A stretch of 64,000 bases of DNA from Druceiella hillmani (GCA_039881145.1 JAYKKI010000090.1:5739501-5803500); one strand, 5' to 3'. Positions 14,911 through 27,553 are shown, counted from the stretch's first letter. Notes: a model not told the origin generated them from the letters alone. A program made the numbers and translations.

Positions 14911-16469
14911 TTTCATTATTTTGAATATTTTTGTATTTTGTTACTTTTTCATTTCCCCTAAATATTTTTTTCTCAAATCTTCCAATCTACAGCATTTCAA
15001 TTCTGTAATTGTGTTATATGTATAGACTATAAAGTACGTAATAATGAAATTTATACGAAACCTACCAGAGTAATTAAATTATTTTTGTAGTTAGTACAAA
15101 TTATAAGTTTAATTTGAAACAAATCAAGCTGATAATTTGTACATACAACATCAAAAATATTTGTGTGCGGAAGACGATCAAAAACAGTGTCTGCCCTTAT
15201 GCGTCTGCCTGCATTCGGAATGCTTACTTAATCAACTACCCCTCCTCCACCACTCCACAGTTAATTTTTAGGTACTCCCATTTCGCCAATATATATCCAG
15301 GGGGAAAACTTCATTACGCGGTTTAAAATATTTGAAATTATACGTAGCGCCACATATTGATGTACATAAATATACTATACATTTATTTAATTACTACGCG
15401 TCCAGAAGCTAGGCACTTATTTGTTGTTGTACTAATGCAACGTCAATGCATTGTTGAAAATGTTAAATTCATAAATCTTCTAATAGAGTTGCCACCAACT
15501 ACTTGCAATAATATGAAAACTAAATGTTACTTCTAGTTGATCTCTGTTTTTTTTTAAGGTGGGTCGAATTAGTTTAGTAGTTGCTCTAAATATTTTTTTT
15601 TGTAAAGACAGTTCATTTCAGTATGCAGCATTGTTATAGGTATAGACAATAAAATAATAATGAAGTAAGTAACAACCGAATTTATGCAGCCTAATACTTA
15701 GCTTACCAAGGTAATTTAATTACAAATATTGACAACAGTCAAACCATATGTTTTTCAACAAAGTTCATCTGTACTGTCAGTAGTTTTTACATGATGCCTG
15801 TTCAAACAAACACACAAACAGACAAGCAGAAAAACTAATAAATTTTCCAAAAATGATATTTTGTGTTCTGTTATATTTATTATATATCATTAAAATATTT
15901 TTTTCATCAATATCTTCAAGTATATATAACTTTTTTCAGTATATTTTACAGCCATTAGAACCAAATTAACTAGCTTCCAGTATAAAGGCAATCTTGAGAT
16001 AGACCTGATAATAGAATGGGTCTAAAATTAGCAGTTTTAACGATTCACTAAATCATTTTTTTCGGTGAAAAAAAAATTAAAAATAGGTACGTTATTCGAC
16101 TAGTCAAACTTTATCAACATACCCCAATACATATATGTAGAAAAAGTTTCTGCATACATAATTATTATCTAAATAACTACTTATTGTGAGTGAATTTCTG
16201 GCTTCCTTTATATTAAGTTTAGAAGGTAGAAGCTCATGACAGGAAGATAATGTACTGATAGACAAATAAGCGGACGGACAGACAATGTTACCACAATAAT
16301 TAGGTCCCAATTGCACCCTTCAGGTACCAAACCCTGAACAGAATAGCTCTATAAAACTACTTAGAAATGAGTTAACCAGTCCATAGAAGATTTACCAATT
16401 CAAATAACAGCCTGAATTTACCAATCCAACTGCGAAATCGCAGCGTACTCAAATTAACACAATATTACG
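14911..16469. other. No gene; degenerate dispersed repeats
   Basis: AT-rich. Segments around 15770-15830 and 16240-16290 carry the ACAGACAAG- and GGACGGACAGAC-type words shared with other degenerate repeats at 29.9, 38.6, 50.6 and 59.8 kb. Confidence 0.45.
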
Positions 16470-16535
16470 TTTCTTTATTTCTCCATATGCATTTTGCTTG
16501 TCGTATTGCAAGGTGCATATGGAGCAATAAAGAAA
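16470..16535. repeat. Inverted repeat, 22-bp arms
   Basis: The left arm 16470-16491 (TTTCTTTATTTCTCCATATGCA) and right arm 16514-16535 are complementary apart from one or two positions, with a 22-base loop. It can extrude as a hairpin. No function is evident. Confidence 0.8.
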
Positions 16536-18650
16536 TTGCTTAGTGTTTCATTTATACTGTACACAATGAGTTTCACTTTGAATATATTACATTCAGCATG
16601 AAGCGAAGATTACAATTATAAATTAGTTCGCGAAATCGACATAATAAAATAAATAAAATCACAAGATTTTTTAAAGAAACAATTTATTTTGCATAAAATA
16701 ACATACTAATGATATAAATTAACATTAATGTTATTTTAATAATATTTAATAGAACATTAATTAAGATAAGAACGGACAATGACATTTTAGACCATTTGTT
16801 AATTACTTATTAATTGTACGCTACTACAAATTTTTAAAATTATGTAGATACGGAGTTCCGTTATTTTCAAATTTAATAATGATGTGGTATTTTTTTTAGT
16901 AAACCATATCATTATTATCTTGTGGGCTTCCTAATGCAATAATGTTTAAATAATGTGTTATATAAATAATTAGGGAAAATTTGTACAAAAATTTGAGAAA
17001 AATATTTTTAAGTTCCATACTATAAAAAGAATTTAAAAAAATTCTCTTTCTCAATTTTTTTTTAACATATTGAAATAAATACGGTTTAATATGCTTATGC
17101 GGAAAACTTCTATGACAAATGGACAGCCATATACAAGAGCCATATTAATATCTAATATATAACAGCGCTTAACTTAAGAGCATACCGTTACCCGACCTAC
17201 TCCCATTTGAATCTTTCTGTGTGTGAAAGGCATAACTTGGTCTTCTTCCTAATCTCTTAATGTCCTTTCCTTATCTTTTAGTTCAGTTTCTAACTTATAT
17301 TTGGTAGCTAACTTTTATATGGTTCTTTGTCAAAAATTTATATAATTTTTGTATTATTGGATATTTACATTTGATACCCATTCCTGAGACATGGATCATT
17401 GTTTTTTTCTCCGATTACAAAGATTTGTTTTGTTGCGTTTTTTCTTTGCATCCTTTTTCCCCAATATTACATATTTATAATTATAAATACATTTAACGAT
17501 ATTAATGTCGATCTGAAAAGAATTATCCAAAGAATGTAAGGATACAGAGATCACTGAAATACATATCTGATGAGAAACTTGGCATGTTCAGTAAAACAGC
17601 TTGTATGTTTGCAGTCACCTAAATCTTAGATTCCATTGAGCGGGAATAATTATATTTGGATAAAGCTGATATACATAATAATTAAATGGCTTCTTACATC
17701 CGTAATACCCTCCTGTGAAAAGTTACAGAAATTTTCTTTCCTTCCATAAATATATTATTGCAGGGATGACGCAGTCTTAAATTTTCTCCATATTTAATTT
17801 CACATTCTATATGAAAGCAGCTTGTTCAAGACAAAATATCAAACGTTATCAAAGCTTTAAATAGATGAAGAACAACGACCTGAGTTTAATAAGAAATTTA
17901 ATTTTTTTGTAAATCTTGTTTAAGGTGTGCCTAAAGAACAGTCATGGGTAATTTTGGGAAAAAACTCTAATCGTAATCTATGTATGCTAAGATCTGGTTA
18001 TATATAAACACATTATGATTCCATATAAGAAAAAAAACTTTTATTAGTGTCATTAAGGAAAAGAAGAAAAATTGCTATCCAAAGAATGCATTATATCCAC
18101 ATAAAGAATTACAATTTAAATTGGGGAAAATCTGTACCCTTCTCCTAAACCGCTAAACATACTAAAAATAAAATAATTGTTCTTTAGATGTTTTTGTATC
18201 GCACGTACCGAACAGGTAGAAAGACTTTTTTTTATTTTGTCTTTTTTCCATTGATTATCTCAAATAAAATCGGCCAACTACATCTTGCGACACGCACAAA
18301 GTAGTTTCCTGTAGCTGTTTACATCTTTTGTCCACGTGAAACTGTTAATGTCCTTTCAAATTATTATTGCAAATTAAGAGAAATAACCAAATACTGGAAC
18401 CTAAATTTTTATCGGACACTTTATTTTACTTCTCTAAAGCGCGTACAAATATTCGACAGCGTTCATCTGTCATTCATGCACTCACATTGCTCAACGCAGT
18501 GTTGCGAGATGCACCCAGTATCGAAATTTAAAAACAAACAACTAAAAACTCCATGACACCTGCAGCAAAGGCAAAATTATGAACTGCGAATATTTGTCTC
18601 TAGCAATTTTTATTATCGTATCACATCATACTACAACAGCTATACTTGCT
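16536..18650. other. No gene seen
   Basis: AT-rich DNA, no recognisable coding or RNA feature and no clear repeat. Confidence 0.45.
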
Positions 18651-18830
18651 TACACAAACATTGTTACATACGCGTATGAAATTCCAAACAGTGTTACATA
18701 CGCGTATAAATTGTCCATTAAACCATACGCGTATAAAATAGTTTTTAAAAGGGGGTTTCATTAATTTATTCCAAATGGCTTTTTGAGTATAAAATATAAC
18801 AACTTGTCCATTAAACCACACGCGTTGGTA
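18651..18830. repeat. Cluster of ACGCGT palindromes with short duplications
   Basis: GTTACATACGCGTAT occurs twice (near 18663 and 18695), CCATTAAACCATACGCGTAT once, and a variant GTCCATTAAACCACACGCGTT near 18810. The two plus/minus frames spanning this block are by-products of the repeats. Confidence 0.6.
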
Positions 18831-21800
18831 GCAAATATTAAACACCCCACTCTTATTTTTTACAATACACATCATAATAACCATTCATTTGGTCTATTTT
18901 GTCTTTCGCTCATTTATTCATTCGCTCTTCTTTTTTCTTTCGCTCTTATTTTTTCTACATCTCTCTATTGTTCTGAATTAAAAATAATGAATTTCACATA
19001 GATGAAAATTGTCAAAGATTTCTGAAAAAATACGTTCAAAATATGGATTTCGGGGGAAAAAATTTACATATTTTTTACAGAAACACGCTTCACATAGAGT
19101 CAGTTTCATTTACAGAATCATCTGTGTAAATAATAGACACGTTCTTTGTTACAACTGTATTATACATTTTTTGCACAATTAAACTAGAAACAGATGTCAA
19201 TGTCAATTACGTCATTTATAAAGAACATTTGTGCAAAATTTCTATAAAAATTACCTTTTACGATTTGTTTCATATATTATATCAAAATTATTATCATAAA
19301 TAGTTATTTTTGTATCTGAATATCACTACAAGATTATATTACCATAATAATTTTATCATATTATTTGATTGATTTCTTTAATGTATTATTCGTAATCATC
19401 GAATAATTATTAAAGGACAAATAATAAATAGAACGATAAAATGGCCATAGATGATAATTATATACCGCAATATGCTACAAAAGGTAATTCCTCAATCGTC
19501 TATATATATGTCTAATCTCAAAAATTACTAGATGAATTTAATCCGTTATCATCTGATTTTAGTACAAATAATTAGGTTACTCTCCTATGAAACGTAATAT
19601 AAACTATATTAATCAAAGTAACCGAGCAACGACCATACACCATGTTCTACGTTTCCTTTTTGTAGCGAAAGGAATTCATTTATCATAAATAATCAGTAAT
19701 ATTTTCTTCCTGCAAGGATACGCGAGTCTCATCAGGGTTCCGTTTTTCCTTTTGAAGAACAGAGTCCTAAAAATTAGGTATTGTACATACTTCTATAGTA
19801 ATATAAAAATTGGTATTACGTTTAACTAAAAATTAAAACAAAACAGTAAAAGATACTCGATTTTTTAAAAAGTATGTGTTGTCAATTATGTGATGTCGTT
19901 TAAAAAAATATTAAAAATGTGGACTACAATGCAATTCTCTAAAAACGTATTCATTAAAATAAAAAAAAAGATATATATTCAAAAATATTTCTTCGATCAC
20001 GTACGACTAAATATTAGTTTATATAAACAATGTAATTTTAAAAATGATGTTTTATTTCAATAATATTACTATTAGATAACAATATAGACTTTGAAATATA
20101 TGGCATAACTATCGCCATCTATTAGCTGCTTTGTAATAAAATGACATTTGTAAATAGAATTAATATTTTCTTAATTACGGCAATAAATATTCAAAGAGCT
20201 TTTTATTTTCCCACTTGATGCTTGATACATTAATCTTTAAAGAAAATTAACTATGAAATAAATGTTTTTGATTTTATATTATAACTATGTCAAGGGAAAC
20301 CAGTATACATAAAAGTTCCTATTTTATCATTGCGATTGAGGGATCCTTTTGAGGATGGCTAATTTCGTAGCGTCATATTTTTAGTGTCAGTCTAGATCGT
20401 GTGACTCTCATCGCCTCTCAAGTAATTTCACATCAAACATGTTAGTGTAATTTAGTACAGAACGAGTACGAGAATGCTACTCCCAGATTTGACCACGCTA
20501 TGTACATGATATTTTCATGTTGATATCTATTCATTTCTTAAATTAGTTTGCCTAATAAATTTATACCAAATTTTTATTACAAAAATTTTTTGAAATCTAA
20601 ATGCAACCAAGAAATAAACACATCAACTTTATTTGTAACTTGTCGCCATCTGGGAAGCACTAACAATAATTATCCAGCTTAAAAAAAATATAACTCAAAT
20701 TGACATTTTTTTTTTGAAGATCTACCATATTGTCGATTTATTAATTATCTAAATAAGTATATAGAATTCTAAACAAGTTGTAATTAAATTGCGCTATGTC
20801 CGATGAATAAGGTCAATATGCTAGAAAAATCCAGCACGACGCCTATAGTTTTTAATTAATATATTTTGCCATAAGTAGTTTAACGTTACCCTAGAGAAAA
20901 GAAACTAGATCCTGTTGACTAATTATTTTGTTTACTTGTCGTTCTAATTGTTCATCTTTGCATTCACCATATATCCTCCCGGAGACAACTCCAAACGAAT
21001 GTCCCTTTATGTCAATAGTTCAGCATTATTTTTTTGAAATTCAATTCAGGTTTGGGTACTTTAATTGATGTTTTCCCTGCATTAACCATTGGCATTTGCG
21101 TAAAAGTAACATTATATACGTTCTCAAACGTAAACGTAAATGGTTAGTTGCAAATCCACTTCTGATCAACCGTTACTAATTGCTGCAGCCAATCGAAGTT
21201 ACGTTTTAATATCAATAATTGTGTCTTAAACTGAACTCATAAATTAAAAGAGTCCGTACTTGATATTGATTTAAATCCATTTTATTTTATATTACACACT
21301 TGTGGGTTTGGGACTAATTGTAGTTAATCGAGTATACTTCACTCTATTTTAAACCTTATAATAAAATATTCTATAAATTCCGACCATATTTCAAAAAATG
21401 TCACAAAATCGTTGCTAAAAACTGATGAGGTAATACGATATATCAGTTAGAGGTGTATACTATAATCCGTACGAGTACGAAGTAATAGTGTGGAACGAAC
21501 GTACCGGCGCATGACATTCCGCAGATACCTCGAAAATGCGCAGCTTTCTATCTCTGTAATGATTCGACTACTATAAGAGCAAAAGAGACAAAGCGATTAC
21601 GAATGTTGGTAGGCTATCCCTTTCATTATTTAATTCCTTTCTTAGGAAAGAACGAAACAAAAAGCGTAACATATAATAGGCTCATTTAGATTCATAACAT
21701 GTCATACTATTGGACAAGCTAGTACCTCATATACTCGCACTTTATGCTCGGTGTTCTCCAGTCTGTCTAGACTACATTGCGTATCAACTATCGGCGCGCA

Positions 21801-21985
21801 CATGTTCATTCATAGTCTCTGAAGTCCCGTGACAAATGGTTTCGTAACAATAACCATTATATTTAATTTTTATCACTTTCTGTTTAGTTTCATTCAAATA
21901 AGTGAAAAACATTTTTTGTCTTTCACTTATTTTAATGAAAATAAAGAGGGGTATGAGAAATCGCGGTATGTAAGAAGCTATAAAG
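18831..21985. other. No gene seen
   Basis: AT-rich with scattered degenerate repeat words. GCCATCT-containing segments near 20113 and 20645 resemble insect LINE tails, but they are too short to assign. Confidence 0.45.
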
Positions 21986-22051
21986 TATACTTTATGAAGA
22001 GCGTTTAAGTTGCGTAAGTGAATACTTTATGAACAGCGTTTAAGTTGCGTG
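21986..22051. repeat. Short tandem duplication
   Basis: ACTTTATGAAGAGCGTTTAA and its near-copy with AACAGC lie about 36 bp apart, each ending GTTGCGT. Confidence 0.75.
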
Positions 22052-22756
22052 CACCCTACAAAACACCAGACAAGCAAGTATGGGTACCGAGTAAAATCTA
22101 ATATTATGTAAGTTATATGTACCTATTATTTTTAAATACTCGTAATACAATCACCTAGAACAAAAAAATACTAATATTGCACACCTCTAACATCAGTTTA
22201 AATTAAAATGATCTTTGAAATATTCTTTTATCCATGGGTTTTTAAATTTCCATGGAAATTCGAAGGGATATATGACATATCTTATATTTTTAAAATATTG
22301 GGTAAAAAAAATTCTCGTCCCGTACTATAATTTTGTATATACTTCTATGCTCCAAATAGCTATACAAATTATAACCAACTGCTTACTGTATTTCTATCTT
22401 TGACTGATCCTTATTGGGGACTACACTGGGACGTATATATAGATTACGTCAAGTCTCTTCTAATGAGTATGCTTGAACCTATCATAAATAAGAATGTACT
22501 TGTATTCAAGTAATATTTTATTCAATTCTTGGCATTCAATTAATACCGGTTTTTTCATCTTTATGATGTATATATAGTCAGTAATGGAATAAACATTTTC
22601 AATAATAATAGCACTAGCTAATACTGCGTCGCAATGATAATCGTTCGCCGTTTTAATAGCAATTGCTACGGTGATTGATCGTGACTCTTCAGCACGTTTA
22701 ATTTGATACTACATTAAAATTAAAAAAAGAAGTTTTTTCATTCTCGAAAATTTTTC

Positions 22757-22870
22757 GCCGAAGCTACAACCAAGACTCAAAATATTAAGACAGCGATACC
22801 GAAGCGACGACCAAGACTCAAAATATTAACACGACGATACTGAAGCGACGACCAAGACTCAAAATATTAG
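22757..22870. repeat. Tandem repeat, 41-bp unit, about 2.8 copies
   Basis: Units begin at GAAGC positions 22760, 22801 and 22842. Each contains CCAAGACTCAAAATATTA, followed by GACGATAC in the first two. They are nearly identical, so the duplication is recent. Confidence 0.9.
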
Positions 22871-23037
22871 GAAAAAAAATCTTTTTTGAATTTATTTTAT
22901 AAAGTAGTAATTGAGTAGATTTGTGTACTTATCAATCAACCAATGATGAAATACTTTAAACGAGTAAAATAATTTAATGAAGAAAATTCGTTTAGTTACA
23001 AATTTGAATGATCATATTTCTGACGACTAGTACCATA

Positions 23038-23514
23038 TTGTTTGAATATATTTGGCGTTAAGTTTGTAGAATTTATTATTAAGAACTAAATAAAACTACG
23101 TGATGTAGTATTATATCTACTTTATTTAAATTCTTAATCACGACCTAGGTTACATTGTATCACAACATCTTCAAGTGGGAATTTGAGATCTCTTTAAATT
23201 AAATGAAACTACGTGATGTAGTATTATATCTACTTTATTTAAATTCTTTACCACGACCTAGGTTTGGTTGTAATACAACATCTTCAAGTGGGCAATTTGA
23301 AGAGATTTCTTTAAATTAAATGAAACTACGTGATGTAGTATTATATCTACTTTATTTAAATTCTTAACCACGACCTAGGTTACGTCGTATTACAACATCT
23401 TCAAGTGGGCAATTTGAAGAGATCTCTTTAAATTAAATTTAACTACGTGATGTAGTGTTATATCTACTTTATTTAAATTGTTAACCACGTCATAGATAAC
23501 GAAGAGATTAGATC
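23038..23514 (-). mobile_element. Tandem array of hammerhead-like units (family HH, locus B)
   Basis: Four minus-strand units start at ACTACG positions 23095, 23208, 23325 and 23442, giving periods of 113, 117 and 117 bp. Each of the first three carries the hammerhead-like block. They differ from the intact copies by TTGAAGA for CTGAAGA and by GTAA or CAAA for GAAA, so they are probably catalytically dead. The fourth unit is truncated. The array is closed at the left by the family 3' end (TTGAATATATTTGGCGTT). Head-to-tail units with one ribozyme each are what reverse transcription of concatemeric or circular RNA would leave. Confidence 0.85.
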
Positions 23515-23632
23515 TGTTCAAATTGCCCACCTGAAGATGTTGTCATATAACGAAACCTAGGTCGTGGTTAAGAATTTAAATAAAGTAAATAGTTATAATA
23601 CTACATCACTTAGTTTCATTTACTTGTTAATA
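23515..23632 (+). mobile_element. Inverted hammerhead-bearing copy closing locus B
   Basis: This is in opposite orientation to the array next to it. It keeps all core bases: CCAC 23527-23530, CTGAAGA 23531-23537, stem II GTTGT/ATAAC with a G-U wobble, GAAA 23552-23555, ACCTAGGT 23555-23562, C at 23563 and GTGG 23564-23567. The stem II sequence differs from other copies yet still pairs. Confidence 0.85.
23527..23567 (+). ncRNA. Hammerhead-like ribozyme motif, core intact
   Basis: Seen: stem I 4 bp, CUGAAGA, 5-bp stem II with CAU loop, GAAA, palindromic stem III, and the GUC triplet. Predicted cleavage follows base 23563. One unpaired U (23538) lies between the core and stem II and departs from the canonical G10.1-C11.1 start. 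Activity is unproven. Confidence 0.55.
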
Positions 23633-23644
23633 ACCATATTGTTT

Positions 23645-24935
23645 GTTGTTAAGAAACAACCGCGATCTTCGGGAATAAAGATTATAAAATCTTTATTGAA
23701 TAACATTTTATTATTTATTTCTTTAACTAGTCATCATCTACTTAACGAAATTCATGGGTCGTGATGAAAGTGAAGTGAACCCGTTACGAATAAGTAGAAC
23801 CCATGCTTTTCGCACCCACATATAGTTATATAAATTTATTGCCTAGTATCATATATACTGTTAGTAAATTGGTATAGCAAGAAACTTTTTTGGATTCCTC
23901 TCGAAAATATAGGACAAAAATTATCTAAAATATTTTTGGAGTTTACTCCTTAATAATCGATTTTCATATATAACGCCCGGTATGGAGTTTCATGAGGAAT
24001 CAAATAAGAAGTTCAGAAGGTACAAAGTTCAGAGGGCTAAAAAAAGTGTAACCGTTAGATGGCCTCTCCGCGCAACACTTCTGTGCATGTTTAGAGTATA
24101 TGTAGATATCGATATGTTTATTTGGCATTTTCTTATGGCGTAATCGCAATGACAGAGTGTGACACACATAGTTTACTATCGTTCGTTTGTATCAAAACGT
24201 AATCATTAAATGTCATTATGTGTGAATATGTGGTTTCCATCCTACAGAATTTAAAAAATCTCCTTTTATTTTAACTTCTTATTCTGACGTTACAAATGTT
24301 TTTAATTTTGTTGTATAAATTTGATCTTGCTCGTTTGTGTTTTGCTTGAAAATAATTATATTGTTAGCATTTTTTTATTATAGATTTTTCCATTTATATT
24401 TAATGATATTGATATTTATATTTATATACAATGTTTCTTATTTTATACATTCCAAGACAATCGTACTTAAGGTGTAAACTCCAATCGCGCGTCGGAGCTG
24501 ACACCCACAATTTTTTTTATTTCGATTTTTATAATGAAGAAATAACTTCTTTTTCAATAACATTCTTTTTTGTTTTCAACATTTACTCAATCATAACTAC
24601 ATTTAAACGTTTCATTATCATAAACATAGCCTCCGTGAATAACAATCTCAAGGAAACCAGTGAATTACCAGTATAATCGATTCGCAACAACTGTATATTT
24701 AACAGGAGCGTAACAGAGTAAACTTGTTTGCCTATAACGCCCTTACCAGTCGTGCAAGTAAGTATTATCTATGTGTACGTATAAAGACGTGCGGCGCGCG
24801 AGTAGAAACCAGGCGAGGAGTGTGCAGTGCCACGCCTTCCCTTAGCGCAGTTGTACGTTGCGCCCTAATTGCACTTGCAATATTTCTACCTGCACACAGA
24901 GGCGCGCGCTTTTAACCTTTTCTCCTTCAAGAGCT

Positions 24936-24937
<2 letters not shown>
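23645..24937. other. No gene seen; GC-richer patch near the end
   Basis: AT-rich up to 24720. Then about 200 bp of higher GC (24730-24915) contains GTGCGGCGCGCGAG and AGAGGCGCGCGC. This patch may be part of an older element or a regulatory segment, but no open frame or motif supports either. Confidence 0.4.

Positions 24938-24997
<60 letters not shown>
24938..24997. repeat. (TA)n tract, left flank of hAT element
   Basis: An uninterrupted TA run that was probably the insertion target. The equivalent run resumes at 26989 after the element, so the two are probably halves of one microsatellite. Confidence 0.95.
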
Positions 24998-25001
<4 letters not shown>

Positions 25002-26986
25002 GGCGGATTCAAGGAGGGGGGGGCACGGGGGCACGTGCCCCCTCCTCCCCCAGAAGTCCCAGAATAATCAATCTATTTATTTCGTTTAGTTCTACAAAAC
25101 AATATACGTAAAATTCCATACAAATATTTTTTAACGATGAAAAGTGTGTTCGCGTGAGCGAAATTATAGCATAAATAATACCGGTACTGGTACCCATAGC
25201 TATTACGTATGTACTTTACAGTTTTGAGTTGCATACGTCGGCATGAGTTTTTTCCCGCTAATTTACTTCAACTGTTTATGACAGGTGCTCGGGAGGGGCG
25301 GGGTCTAGGCGGGGTGTTTAGCTAAATGATAAATATGTAATTATTATCCTCGCTTGACGGCGACAGGATTGCTTATTATTAGTTTGATTAAATTGTTTTC
25401 GGCTTACGTATTTTACCGCCACTGCTGCGGGGAGTTAATCACAAACAAAATAGTGAACAAAATTTAAAAAGCCAAACATTTTACTATTATAGCAGATGAG
25501 ACCAGAGATGTTTCTATTAGTGAGCAACTGTCCATTTGTATTCGTTATTTCGATGTTGATGCGAATAAAATTCAAGACTTTCTTAAAGAAAGAAGACTCA
25601 AAGAAGACTTTCTTAAATTTGTTAAAGTTGTGCATTTTACTGGTGAAAATATTTCTCATCATATTTTGGAGACGTTAGAAAGCATGCATTTAGATATTTC
25701 GTTATGCCGAGGTCAAACATACGATGGAGGAGCCAATATAAGTGGTAAAATAAAAGGTGTTCATGCAAATGTGTCTAATATTCAACATTTAGCTTTTTAC
25801 ATACTCTATGCAAGTCACCGACTCAACTTAGCCATTAGTACAGCTTGCATGGTCCTAGCATAAGAAATGCTGTGGGGATTATTTTGACCATTGCAACCTT
25901 TTTCCGTGAGTCAGTTGGACGAATTTATATCCTCCAAAAAAAATGCAAGCCTATTTGCCTAAGGAAAAACAAAACATACAAAAGAAAATGTCTGAGACGA
26001 AATGTGTGGAAAGGCATAAAGCAGTTCTAACATTTTTGGACGTTTTGCCGTGTCTTTCTGCAATTTTGCAAAAAATGACCGATAAAGGGGATAAACGTGC
26101 TACAAATGCATTTTCATTGCTGCAAGCTATAATATCGCCGGAATTCCTTGTAAGCTTGGTCATCCTAGCTGATATTTTAGGAATCACTCTCCCTTTATCT
26201 CGGTCCTTACAAGCCATCGAAGTTGATATACCTTCGGCTAAGAAACTTGTTGATATGACTACTGCCAAAAAGCAACGTGATATTTGCACGGATGCATTTG
26301 AATAGCTTTTTGATAAAGTTGAAGGCCTAGCAAATGAAATTGGAACAAAAATCACGGTATGCAGAGTAACCAACCGTCAATCCGACAGATCTAATATTCA
26401 GGTTCAGCTAAAGAGTATTATTGAATGACGGTGTACATTCCTTTTCTGGATTATTTATTGAACGAAATATCTTCTAGATTTCCCAAAACTCAGCTGCAGA
26501 GAATCGGACAGTTACAAAAGTTACTGTCGCAGAAATTTAGTAACGAAGATATAGAGCATGTTATTCAAGGTGCTTTGTTATATAAAAGGACCTTCCTTAT
26601 TTCTTATATTTTGCGATTGCGAATTGTCAATTGTTGCGTACGTTTCCCGTAACAACTAGCACTGCGGAGGATCTTTCTCCACTCTGCGACGACTCAAAAC
26701 ATATCTTCGCAGCAGGATGACAGAAGATCGTTTAAATGGACTGACTTTAATACATATTCATCAAGACATTGCATCGTCGATAAACCTTGAAGTACTGGAT
26801 GTATTCAGCAGGAAACATAAAAGAAAACTTTCATTTAATTATTTGTAATTTTTGCACGAAAATATGGGTAAATAATAAAAAGGATATTATTTCCAATATG
26901 TCTTTATTTACAATTAATTTAAAGAACTTATGAGGACACTCGTTGCCAACTTGGTTGTGACCCAGAAAAAATTCTGGATCCGCCCT

Positions 26987-26988
<2 letters not shown>
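24998..26988 (+). mobile_element. hAT-superfamily transposon, degenerate, about 1.99 kb
   Basis: The left end CATAGGCGGATTCAAGG and the right end (minus strand) CAAGGGCGGATCCAGAA are imperfect terminal inverted repeats of the CAGGGGCGGATCCAG type seen in animal hAT elements. Both ends touch TATATATA (24990-24997 and 26989-26996), a perfect 8-bp match and the hAT target-duplication length. Because it lies within (TA)n, the duplication is uninformative on its own. The G-run/C-run segment after the left end (about 25013-25055) is also typical of this group. The interior holds a broken transposase, and the N-terminal zinc-finger region is missing. Confidence 0.85.
25468..26848 (+). pseudogene. 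hAT transposase pseudogene (DUF4371 / hAT C-terminal type)
   Basis: The conserved order of a ZMYM1/DUF4371-type hAT transposase can be followed through several frames. 25468-25863 is open and contains IIADETRDVSISEQLSICIR and CRGQTYDGGANISGKIKGVH, the acidic and ligand motifs of the RNase-H-like core, then SHRLNLAI. After a stop at 25861, FFRESVGRIYILQKK continues in another frame. 25943-26305 is open, with a TAG inside the conserved region. 26306-26420 carries RQSDRSNIQV, 26425 on carries VYIPFLDYLL, and the C-terminal dimerisation segment (STLRRLKTYLRSRMTEDRL, then LDVFSRKHKRKL) ends at TAA 26846-26848. At least three frameshifts or stops make it non-functional. The intact element would have supplied DNA-cleaving transposase in the nucleus. 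Confidence 0.9.
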
Positions 26989-27037
<49 letters not shown>

Positions 27038-27070
27038 TATATATGTACATATATATATATATATATATAT
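26989..27070. repeat. (TA)n tract between two elements
   Basis: TA dinucleotides with a few GTACAT variants, continuous with the right end of the hAT element. Confidence 0.95.
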
Positions 27071-27442
27071 ACTCGGTGTCGGACAACGAAAGACGCTTCG
27101 TTGGCTATAAAGGAATAAATTGTCGTTGAAATAAAACAAACCCTATTTCTAATTAAGTACAAACAAATATTACTCTTTTTAACACACCCAATACTTGCCT
27201 GAACCAAAGTGCTTACCCGGACAGCTAGATGTCTTAGCAACTGTTCTCGGGTTATCCCCCCGCGGGGCACTGAACAATGTGAGCTAGTATCGGTGCACGA
27301 AACATATGACAAATAATTATGAATATTATTTTAAATTTTTTGGAAAGGTCATCTTTTCAATTTTATTTTAACGACAATCAACTGTTTTTCAGTCAAGGAA
27401 TAACGTCTTTCTTTGTCCCACACTTATTTCCGGACCCGGATT
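27071..27442. mobile_element. Candidate small inverted-repeat element (MITE-like)
   Basis: The segment is bounded on both sides by (TA)n. Its two ends are related in inverted orientation: GGACAACGAAAGACG and AATTGTCGTTGAAATAAAAC at the left match GGACAAAGAAAGACG and GATTGTCGTTAAAATAAAAT read on the minus strand from the right. The centre (27200-27300) is more GC-rich. No transposase frame is present. Exact ends and target duplication are hidden by the TA flanks. Confidence 0.5.
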
Positions 27443-27456
27443 ATATATACACACAC

Positions 27457-27516
<60 letters not shown>

Positions 27517-27518
27517 TG

Positions 27519-27550
<32 letters not shown>

Positions 27551-27553
27551 CAC
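27443..27553. repeat. (TA)n tract
   Basis: About 110 bp of TA dinucleotides with CACACA and GTA variants. Confidence 0.95.

Noticed and set aside
21422..21429. CTGATGAG, the canonical hammerhead core word
   Set aside because: No GAAA, closing stem or cleavage triplet follows at the right distance. A chance match.
25951..26373. 140-codon minus-strand frame
   Set aside because: Antisense shadow of the hAT transposase relic, whose plus-strand frame carries the family motifs.
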